Source: Vanessa cardui (taxonomy: Eukaryota > Arthropoda > Insecta > Lepidoptera > Nymphalidae). Taken from it: a stretch of DNA of 64,000 nt. The notes beneath the pieces were generated by a model. It was not told the DNA's origin. It made no database searches and worked only from the letters and a program-made list of their open reading frames with translations. Positions 26,101 to 38,100 of the stretch are shown here, piece by piece. The DNA is taken from NCBI RefSeq assembly GCF_905220365.1, contig NC_061152.1, positions 4,205,001 through 4,269,000 of the forward strand, in the 5' to 3' direction. The first letter of the stretch is position 1; every line of letters starts with the position of its first letter. The position numbers were made by a program, and so were the translations under genes.

Positions 26101-29100
26101 ATCCCTGATTAACAGGATTAGATTAGTTTATAGGCATAGGTGAGTTTATGTACTCCTAGTACTCTTAGGTACAAACTAAGACCCCCTAAATAGACTTAAA
26201 TATATGTAGTGCTTATAAAGCTCTTCGCGTTTTATGTTCGCCTGGTACTTTTGAGTACGAAATAAGGCGGGTCTAGATTTACTTAAAATATATGTAGAGC
26301 TTATTGACATCTAAGCGTTTTGTTTGCCTGGTACTTAGAGGACAGATGAGATCTCCCTAGGGAGACTTACTTAAAGGCTCTATCTAGTGCTAACAAAGCT
26401 CTTCGCCTTTTATGTTTGCCTGGTACTTGTGAGTACAGATAAAACCTAGGTTTAGACTTACTTACTTAAGGCCTATCTAGTGCTTATTAAGCTTTGAGAC
26501 TTATTTTCGCTTGGTACTTGTGAGTATGAAATGAGAGCTCTTAGACTTATGTTTGCTTGGTACTTGTGAGTATGAAATGAGAGGTCTACTTAAAATATAC
26601 CTACGTAGTAATGCTTATTTATATATAAGCATTTTATGTTCGTCTGGTACTTAGGAGTACAGATGAAACCCTAGGCTGAGAGACTTACTTTACGACTCTA
26701 TCTAGTGCTTATAAAGCTCTTCATGTTTCATGTTCGCCTAGTACTTGTGAGTATGAAATCAGACAAGTCTAGACTTACTTTAAAATATAACATATAGGTG
26801 CTTATTGATCTAAAAGTTTTATGTTCGCCTGGTACTTAGGAGTACAAGTAAGACCTAGGTTTAGACTTGCTAAAGGGTTATTATCAATTACTAATGAAGC
26901 TCTTCGCATTTTATGCTCGCCTAGTACTTATGAGTACTAATGATACCTAGCTTTAGACCATACTCTTACGCGGATATTATCTAGTTCTTATAAAGTTCTT
27001 TACGTTTTATGTTAACCTAGTACTTGTGATTAAAAGAAAAACGTCTGGGTTTTTTTCAATTAGTAACGGCTTTTTTTAACCGACTTTTAAGAAAGGAGGT
27101 TCTCAGTTCGATTGTTTGTATGTTTGTCCGCGATTATCTCGCGTTTGGCTGAAGCTATTAGGATGCGGTTTTCAGAAAAGTATTTTTTTACATTCAGGAC
27201 GAAGGTTTTAGTGCTTTAATCGAATAAAAAAGGAGGTTCTGTGTTTGACCTTTAAGTCTGTATGTGTCCACGATTATTTATAATGCCATACCTTCTCGTT
27301 TTATGTTCGCCTAGTACTTGTGATTAAAATATCATCGCATCAATTTGCTGTCAAATGTTGTTTATTTTTTTTCCTCTTATTGTTTGGTATATTAGATACG
27401 TACATATACATACATATATATCTGTGTATATGTAATTGAATGAACCATATAGCTTATCGCACTCAGCTACTGTATCATGTATGTATTCATCATTTCAGGC
27501 TCGATTCATCCCAGACTTGGTCAGAGAAAGGAAAGAGGATCGAATCAGGTGAATCGTCGCCGAGATTGTATCCGAACTTAGGTGAGTTGTATTATCAATT
27601 CATTTTGAGATGGTCCAGTGGTTAGAACGCGTGCATCTTAACCGATGATTGCGGGTTCAAACCCACGCAAGCACCGCTGATTCATGTGCTTAATTTGTCT
27701 TTATAATTCATCTCGTGCTCAGCGGTGAAGGAAAACATCGTGAGGAAACCTGCACAAACAACCACACGTGACAAATTTCATAGAAATTCTGCTACATGTG
27801 TATTCCACCAACACGCATTGGAACAGCGTCGTGGAATATGTTCCACACCTTGTCCTCAAAGAAGAGGAGCCCTTTAGCCCAGCAGTGGGAATTTACAGGC
27901 TGCTGTAGTTGTTTCATTTTGACGTAAACTGCAGAGTAATATGCTTACCGTTTTTCCGAAGACATGTTTCTGATTTTCAAAAGTTAAATGATGCCCTTCA
28001 ACGATTAAAATTGCATTGTAATTAATGAGTCGATTTTGATGAGACTAACACATAATGATTATAAATTGTTTTCAGATAAGGAGTTACCAGCGCAGGTACC
28101 AGATAGACGCGCTAGCTGGTAAGTCATTTGGAAGTATTAGTGAATAAAATAAATAATAATATATAGAAGAATATGTTCCAAACCCTCTCCTTAATGGAAG
28201 AGGAGGCCTTATCTCAGCTGTGGGAAATGTACAGGCTGTTACTTTACTTTACTAGTCAATAAATTAAGCCATTATTTCTCGTGAAATATAGTGATAAAAT
28301 TCTTATTAAATTATTACTGTAAGTTATACGAAAAAGTTACACATATACACATTCAGTGCTACTTGCTTGCGTTTGAACTCGTAATCATCGGTTAAGATGC
28401 ACACGTTCTAACCACAGAGTTATCTCGGCTCTTAACACTAGCGATCCGCCCCGGCTTTTTCACGGGTGCAATACTGATACTAAATATACTACAGAATTTG
28501 TTTATTTACGACATCACATTACAAACTTTTGAAATTAACTCTATCTATTGAAAAAAGGCGAAAGATTCATACGTTTTAAAGGGAAACCAGAGGGAGCTGA
28601 GATGGTCGCGTGGTTAGAACGCGTGCATCTTAACCGATGATTGCGGGTTCAAACCTTGGCAAGCACCACTATATATACGTGCTTAATTGTGTTTATAATT
28701 CATCTCGTGCTCGGCGGTGAAGGAAGACATCGTGAGGAAACCTGCATGTGTATAATTTCATCGAAATTCTGCCACATGTGCTTTCCACATATGGAATATG
28801 TTCCAAACCCTCTCCTTAATGGAAGAGCAGTGGGAAATTTACAGGTTGTTACTATTGAAAAAACCGTTCATCAAATCCGTTGCGTATCAAAGATCTAAGC
28901 AATACATATGGACAGACGGCGGTAAGCGACTTTGTTTTATACTGTGTAGTGATGAAGATGTTTTAAATTTCAGGTTAACGACGAAACCGCTGAGAAAGCC
29001 GCTGGTTTCGAACCCCGAATCAGCCGAGAACTCGGTAAGGGAACTGGGCGTGAGGTCTGACCGAAGCGCCGAGGACAAGGAGAATATCGACACCCTATCT

Positions 29101-32100
29101 GGTGAGTTGGATTTCTATCCCATATAACATACTTGGTGGTAGGGCTCTGTGCAAGCCCGTCTGGGTAGGTACCACCCACTCATCAGTTATTCTACCGCCA
29201 AATAACAGTACTCAGTATTGTTGTGTTCCGGTTTGAAGGGTGAGCCAGTGTAACTACAGGCACAAGGGACATAACATCTCAGTTCCCAAGGTTGGTGGCG
29301 CATTGACGATGTGAGGAATAGTTAATATTTCTTACAGCGTCATTGTCTATGGGTGATGGTGACCACTTACCATAAGGTGGCCCATATGCACGTCCGCCAA
29401 CCTATAACATAAAATACTACACTACTGTTCGCCCGTGGTTTGGCTCGCGTTTGTTGTCACGTGTCAGCCAAAAATGTAGCCTAAGTCCTTCCTTGAGATT
29501 TTTTAACTTTGCCGTTTCGTAAATTCAAATCGTTTATAAAAACATTGGTAAAAAAGGCGTATTACTCGATACAATATTTTGTAAATGATAAAAAAGCATG
29601 TTTACAACAATATTATGTATATTCACAGTAACATTGATCACTTTGATAAAATCAGTGATAATCATTGTATGTGCACTAGGAGTAAGGATAAGCTTATAAC
29701 GCCAAGTTTCCGACTCCGCAAAGTCAATAAATCCTTGGGGCAAGGTATCCGTTTTTACAATAAAATTCCGCAGACACTTTTAACTTTGCCGTTTCGTAAA
29801 TTCAAATCGTTTGTAAAAAATACATTGGTAAAAAAGGCGTGTTTCTTGATAAAAGGTTTGGTAGATGATAAAAAGGCGTGGAGTTAATACCTGTTGACTT
29901 CCAGGCAGGATATGTTGATTTAAATAATTGTATTTAACTAACATGACTTTGTATTTTTTAAATGTTGAGTAACTACTGAATTTCTTGCCAGTTCTTCTCG
30001 GTAGAATCTACTTTCGGAACCGATGGTAGCTTCACTTAATTGTTAAATGACGATTCAAAAATTTAATAAAATAATTAATTGCATCGATTGTTAAGATTAC
30101 CATCAACCAATAGCGAGTACAATATAACATGCCCTCACCTTTACAAGTGTTCCCTTGTTTATAAATGCTAAGCAATTAGGCCATACGCAACCGACACCCC
30201 CCCCCCCCTAATTGGCAGTTCAAGTATTAAATATTCTTTAAAAATCCGCAAGGTACGACAGGAGATCTCCATTTCTGTTGCCACCGTTGGGGGAAACTGC
30301 CGGGATGTTCGAAATGCGAGAAAATCGCCCATCAGATAAAAGGCGTTTACGGTCTTGACTTGTGTATTATTGTAGTCTTTTGTTGCACAGTCGGAGTAAG
30401 AAAACCATCGTCAGATTTCGAATTCCTTTATCAAGTTGTAAACTCTTAGTACCTTTTGAAACTAAACATCGAATCAGTGCGACGCAATATGTCATTGTCG
30501 ATCGGTTAGGCAGATTGTCGCTCAAACTGAGCACGCGAAAATAGATCTTAAGGACGAAACTTTTCTTATTCCGATTTTAAACAGTCGGAGTAAGAAAACC
30601 TTCGTCAGTTTTCAAATTCCTTTATCAAGAAGTAAACTCTTAGTGCCTATTGAAACAAAACATCAAATCATTGCGACGCAATATGTCATACTCGATCGTT
30701 AAAGCAGATTATCGCTCATACTGAGCACACGAAAATACATCTTAAGGTGACGAACCTTTTCTTACCCCGACTGTACATTATTTTGATTAGATTTGAAAGG
30801 ACTGATTACGGATATAGTTAATGTATTTAAAAGTAAATGAAAATTGTATTAGTAGCTGTAAAATTTTTTTAAAACGACGAGTCTCGTTAGATTTTAGGTA
30901 AAATAAATAATAATAATAAATAAATCTTGAAGTTTCATATCGATCCATACTAAGTTGTATCAAAATCGGTTCAGCAGTTCTCTGGAAGTGTAACAAACAG
31001 ACAGTTTTAATATTAGTATAGATTGTTTAAGACAGTAGCGTAGTGTAATAAGTATATTTGTAAAGTAGATTAAAGTAGATTGAGCCAAGGTTGGTGGCGC
31101 ATTGACGATGCAAGGAATAGTTAATATTTCTTACAGCGTCATTGTCTATGGGTGATGGTGACCACTTACCATCAGGTGGCCCATATGCTCGCCCGAAAAC
31201 CTAATCCATAAAAAAAATATGTTACTTGTGAGATGACGTCTGACAGAGAAGTATGGACCCCAAATATGTGTATATATAAAAAAGTTCTTAATTATCACGT
31301 ATAATATTGTCAGTAAATTAGATTAGTATTAAAATTAGACAAGGTAAAATTGCTCTTCATTCATTCGTTCCGTAACGAATTCATTCAATCATTCGTTCGT
31401 TTTCAGTTTCCGAGGAGGAGAACGTACCTACGCGCGAGTTGCCGCCGCATCCGGCCGGCGTGAAGCTGACGAGACCTGGCTACTACACTATACCTTCGTT
31501 GGAGGAAATTACTAGTAAGTTCTGACTATTGTTGTATTAGAATCATTTCTATAATAGTTCCACAGATTAAAAATCTCATATAGAACCGAGATGGACGCGT
31601 GGTTAGAACGCGTGCATCTTAACCGATGATTGCGAGTTCGAGTAACACTGAATATTCATGCTTAATTTGTGTTTATCATTCATCTCGTGCTCAGCTCATA
31701 TGATATTTTTCGACAAATATGTACTAGAAATAAAAAAATCTTTTACTGGGTCCCTTAACCTCTACTAAATAATATAAAATCGATTTTAAAAACCAGTCAA
31801 ATAGCCAATTGGAACAGCGTGGTGGAATATGTTCCAACACTTTTCCTCAAATGGAGAGGAGGTCTTAAAAAAGTAAAGTAACAGCCTGTAAATTACCCAC
31901 TGCTGGGCTAAGGCCTCCTCTCCCATTAAGGAGAGGGTTTGGAACATATTCCACCACGCTGTTCCAATGCGGGTTGGTGGATTATACATGTGGCAGAATT
32001 TCGATGAAATTAGACACATGCAGGTTTCCTCACGATGTTTTCCCTCACCGCCGAGCACGAGATGAATTATAAACACAAATTAAGCACATATACATAGCGG

Positions 32101-35100
32101 TGCTTGCGTGGGTTTGAACCCGCAATCATCGGTTAAGATGCACGCGTTCTAACCACTGGGCCATCTCTGCTCCAACTGGTCTTTACCAAGCAGTGGGTTT
32201 TATTTGTTTTTCTGTCTTTTCAGAGTACATGAGGCCGGATGGTTCGTGCGTCGTCCCCCACCTGACGATCGGCCGTCAGAACTACGGGAACGTATACTTC
32301 GACTGCGAGATCGACGTCGCCGGGATGGACCTCGACGCGCTCGGTGAGTCTGTTGGCGCGATTTACAGTTGTGACGTCATAATGATAGTCTTTGACGACC
32401 TTGGTCGAGTAGTGCGTATATCAGTCTTCATGGTTTAATGGTTTATTCGGGAACACACACATTTACAAATTAACGAAATACAAAAGATAAAAAAAAAATA
32501 GTAATAGGTAAAACAAGAAAAACAAATGTAACATGCAATTATTAAATAGAAATATACCTACAACAATAAAGAGCAAAGGAAAAAACATGATTATAAAAAA
32601 AGATAATAATAAAAAAAAAAATAACGAGAATTAATGCTTAATTGTCTTTAATGGTGCAATGTCCCCGAAAAGGAATGTCCCTCAGTTATTGTTGGAGTTT
32701 TGCTCCAAAACTGGTTTTCAGTGACATTCATGGGTAAGCCGCTCCGAGGTCGGGTCAATATATAAACAGTTCATTAGTTTTCTATGTTGTCTTTGGTCTG
32801 GGTGTTTGTGGTACCGTCGTTTCTGATTTTCCATAACACGAATGCTTTAGCTGCTTACATTGGGATCAGAGTAATGTACGCGATGTTCAATATTTATTTA
32901 TTACCAACTTTCGACATGGGTTTCGACACTTTTAGCACTTTCAAAAAGAAATGTTATGCCTTTTGTGCAAATTGTGAGTCAAAGTAAATTTTGTTTCTAT
33001 AATTTGTTTCTGAACTTATTTTCATATTGTTTAGTTTACATTTTGTTTAGTTTAGATTTGTTAAATAGTTTTCGATTTTATTTCATTGTTTTGTAATTAT
33101 TAGTTTTGGTTTGTTTTTTTTTCTTTTACTTTTATTTCTTAAGTTTTGTTTTAGAGTTCAATACTTTACAGTACATTTACTATTTTATTGTCTAAACTTG
33201 TATTTTTTGTATTACATAACTACCTATGTTGGAGTTCCATATTAAATAAATAAATAAATATCGTTTCTAGTTCACTTCTTAAACAAGGAGGTAATAATCT
33301 ACCCCGATGATGAGCACAAGCCGGCAGTGGGCGAGGGGCTCAACAGGCGGGCGGTCGTCACGCTGGAGCGCGTGTGGCCGCGCGACAAGACCGAGAAGCG
33401 GCCCGTCACGGAGCCCGACAGGTGGGTACGATACAACAACAACAACAACAACAACCTGTAAACTGTAAATTTCCCACTGCTGGGCTAAGTCCTTTTTTTA
33501 TCTTTATTTATTTAAGAGGGTTTTTTCACTAAGTGAATATGTCACCCTCGTCATTATATACAGTTAAATACATTTCTCACATCACATATTAGTACAATAC
33601 AGTCATAGATTACATTTTTTTAAATGTTGAAAAAGAGTAACTACTGATTTTCTTGGCGGTTCTTCTCGGTAGATTCAACTTTTCAAATCGGTGGTAGCTT
33701 CACTTAATTGTAAAATGACGATTCAATAGTGCCTGTATGAGTATACTTGAATAAAGTTTATTTTAATTTTATAATGTATTTGTTCTGTCCAGGCTCCTGA
33801 AAATGGACTACGAGGGAAAGTTACGACGCGTTTGCGACAAGCATGACACGAAGTTCATTGAATACCGACCGCAGACTGGCAGCTGGGTGTTTAGGGTGAG
33901 TACCGTGTATACTAATGTTATATACTAGCTATGCCCGTAACCTTGTACGCGTTTGAGTTTAACAAAAAAAAATAGCCTAAGTTACTCCTTAATATATCAG
34001 TCATCTGCCAGTGAGAGTACCGTCAAAATCGGTCCAGTCGTTTCAGAGATTAGCCGGAGCAAACAGACATACAAACATACAAAAATTGTTATTTCGATAT
34101 ATGTACCGAAAAAAGGGCTATTTTAATATTACAAACAGACGCTTCAATTATATGTATAGATGTGAAAATAACTCTGTATGTGTCGCTCTTGCAAACCGCT
34201 GAACCGTGTTTGATGAAATTTGTTTAGAAGCAAATTTGAACTCCAAGATACATATGCTGCTTTTTGTGCCTGACACATGAAACCCTAGAACGGGGGCGAA
34301 GTTGCGAGCGAATAGTTTATCTATATATCTAACACATGTGGCACATGAAATGAATGCCTGCCCGCGTTTGAAGCCGCAATCATCGGTTAAGATGTATGCG
34401 CTCTTACCACTGAGCCATCTTACCTCAAATGACAATTAACATTAATAACAGTTAACACAATATAATTTCAAGTATAAAATTAAAACGTGTTCCTTACACA
34501 CTTCTGACCATCCTTAGCTCTGATTGGTCCAAATCGACACGCACTTCGCTCCCATTGGACGGTTTCTAATTCAGATAATTTCATTACAGGTGGAACATTT
34601 CAGTAAATACGGTCTGACAGATTCGGACGAAGACGACGATATCACACCGGACGTGTTGAAACGGCAGCTCGTCAATCAGAATCTGCAGAAATCCGCTGCA
34701 CCCGGTAAGTATATACTGGATAGTGATTAGTTTATTTTTATGGTTTAAGTTGGCGGACGAGCATATGGACCACCTGATGGTAAGTGGTCACCAACACCCA
34801 TAGACAATGACGCTGTAAGAAATATTAACTATTCCTTACATCGTCAATGCGCCGGCAACCTTGGGAACTAAGATGCTATGTCCCTTATGCCTGTAGTTAC
34901 ACTGGCTCACTCACCCTTCAAACCGGAACACAACAATACTGAGTACTGTTATTTGGCGGTAGAATATCTGATGAGTGGGTGCTACAAAGTAAAAGTTAAA
35001 GTAATTTATTCAAAAAACCGTAGATAAACATAATTTTTCTTTAAATTTTGTCATGAGACACAAAACGCTCCTGATTGGCCAGGCTTATTATGAAGTCAGT

Positions 35101-38100
35101 TGCTTGTTAACCTTGCTTGCCTGCTATATATACCACGGATTAAAATACAGGCGAGTGACGTCACCGACCCCATTGCAACGCCATATTGTCCAAGTAGCGT
35201 TCGCATTATTTAACATGGAATTTTTTTCACACTTTGACGCGTCGATTTACACGCACTCGCTGTCTCGGGTCGAACTGACGCGGGAATCTATAGCGACGAA
35301 AAGCGTCGAGTGGCGCGATAGGGAGCTGTTTCTATTGGTTGTGTGCATCGGCAGTAATCGATCGGTTTTATTGAATTTGCCGATGATATATGTAAGTTGT
35401 GTCGTAGCATACCATAATTGTATCACGTGACATCATCGCCGTAACATCTTTGATCTTCGGTTGGTTTTGCAATCTACGGTGACGAAGATTTTGTTGATTT
35501 TTAAAAATATAATCAAATTAAACTTCTTACAGCACAAAAACAACCCGTTCCAGTATCAACGGCCTCGACCAGCGTGGGTCTGGCGGGCCTAGGCGGTCTC
35601 GGCGGTCTCGGCGGCCTCGGCGGCCTCGGATCCCTCGGGGGTCTAGGTGGGACCAGTGGCCTAGGTCCCTCCGACGATATGTTCGCTATGCAACAGAGTT
35701 CGCTGAATTTAATGAACGGCGCTTCCAGGGGTAAATCTATTGAATTTGTTTTAATTCTGTGTCCTTGACGCTAAAGCCCCCCCCCCTTTCGTCTTTCGTC
35801 TCGAAAACATTGACTATATTACTGACGACCTCCATGGTCGAGTGGTGTGTACACTGGTTTTCATGGGTACGCCACTCTGGGGTCCCGGCTTCGATTCCCG
35901 GCCGAGTCGATGTAGATTACCATTAGTTTTCTATGTTGTCTTGTGTCTGGGTGTTTGTACCGTCGTTACTTCTGATCTTCCACAACACAAGTGCTTCAGC
36001 TACTTACATTGGGATCAGAGTAATGTATGTGATGTTGTCTCATATTTATTTATTTATATTTATTATTATAATAGTAATTAAACGTGTTATATGTGTTTCA
36101 GTGTTCGAAATGGATGCGACGGACAACAATTCGGATGCGCCGAGCTTCTATCAAGATAACAGCGGTGAGTGGATACCGTATACTAAAAATAACAAGATTT
36201 AAATTTACGTATTCCATACAAGTTGCTAATTATTCGGCTATATTGTGCACTGCAAAGAGTTTACGAGTAATATAATATATCTATCCCTTTGTATGCTTAG
36301 ATATTTCAAATTATAGAACAGATTTTGATGCGATTCTTTGCGAAAGATAGATCGATTCAAGAGGAAGATTTATATGTATAATACATGTACAGTTTAGCAT
36401 AGAAATACTGAAATTTTAGAGGTTTCTAAAGTGATGTCGTAATATATACTGTTGTAGTTAATGCACAATTACATAATATATACTATTATGCACTTCACGT
36501 GGTGACACGTATATAATGATTATAAAACACAGGTGTGGTACCTGATGGTAAGTGGTCACCACAACCTGCTATAGACATGGGCGCTATAAGAAATATCAAA
36601 CATTTCGGACATTGTGTAACGGATATTTTGATTGATCGTTGTTGACATCCGATGTCAGATATCGCCCTGTCTCTGTTTAACTTAACATTGTACGATATGC
36701 GAGAAAGAGATGAAACGATGATATCGAAATCGTTGTAACATTCGCTTCATCTCTTTCTTACAGATGGGTTACTGTAATATTGAATAGAGATAGGGCGAAT
36801 ATTATAGTTATCTTACTTTGGATGCTTTTACGTACCAAAACGATATTCATAGTTGTTTAGACGCGGTGAAAAACGGTTATTCGTTAATATCAAATCGATA
36901 ACATCTGACTTTCCGATGACATCTGACGTTCCGATGACATCTGAGGTTCCGACGACATCTGATGTTCCAATGACATCTGATGTTCCGATGACATCTGATG
37001 TTCCGATGACATCTGGCGTTCCGATGACATCTGACGTTCCGATGACACCTGACGTTCCGATGACATCTGACTTTAGATGTGTTTTGATACATCGCACTCA
37101 TGCTCAGTAGTTACTGACTCATTCGTACTTTAATCTGAAACAAATGTATTTAAATAGGACGTTTGTTAACTTCATATATGATATTCCAGTGTTCGGCGTC
37201 AAGAGTCCGACGACGGAGCTGGCGCGCTTGGAGAACAGGCGCAGTCATCACGTCCAGCTGATGAAGGCATCGTTGTACGCGGATACTGGTCAGTGGAGAT
37301 TGTGATGATTAGTGGATTCTTAAGGTTCATCTATCTCTGTCCCTCTATATATATGTCGGAGACACATTCTTGTTGACATCGTCGTCATGGTTACGGGTTT
37401 CGTGGGCGTCACTAGGGTAAAGAACAAGCACCAATCACAATTATAACGTTTATACAGTATTTTAATTACAATACAATCAACTTATTAACACTTTATCGAT
37501 TAACAACGACGAGCGGCGGGTTCAAGGCCGATCTGACCTCTATAAGCAATCTTCTCCACTTTTCTAGATCCAACTCGATCTGTCTCCTTTTCCAATCCAA
37601 AAAGATGTATACGTCAAAACTGTCTCAAACTCTGTCAACCAGGTGGCGCCTCGACCCCGAGTACATCTTAGGATTTTCCTAGCATGGGGTCATTAATCTA
37701 TTATCTTGTTAATGTTTTTCAAGTACTGTAATCTGCATGTGTCATTTATCTTCTGTATTACTGTTATTGGCAAATAAAAAATATTATTATTATTATCATC
37801 TTTAAAGTTAGCTAGTGTAATTAACTGAGGCAAATGCTTCGCTCTGATTGGTCGTTACAAGAAATACAATATTCATAACTTTTATAAAATTAAGAAGGTT
37901 TATAGCTTCTTTAAAAAAAGTAACAAGTCAAATATAATCAATAATTTATGTAAACAAATAGTATTAAGTGTTATTGACTCAGATCTTCCTCCGACATATA
38001 TATCTCTATCTCACTTTTTCTTTTTAATTTAACTTTTCAATAAGTTAGCTTAAAGTTGGAGGACACTAAATAAATAAATATGTATGCGCGAGAGATAAAT

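Noticed and set aside
35053..35430. 125-residue plus frame
   Set aside because: Runs through the MITE-F/MITE-E junction; both are non-coding families.
36895..37080. CRISPR-like or coding 18-bp array
   Set aside because: No unique spacers, eukaryotic context, and it sits inside a transposon. The open frame reflects only a unit length divisible by three.
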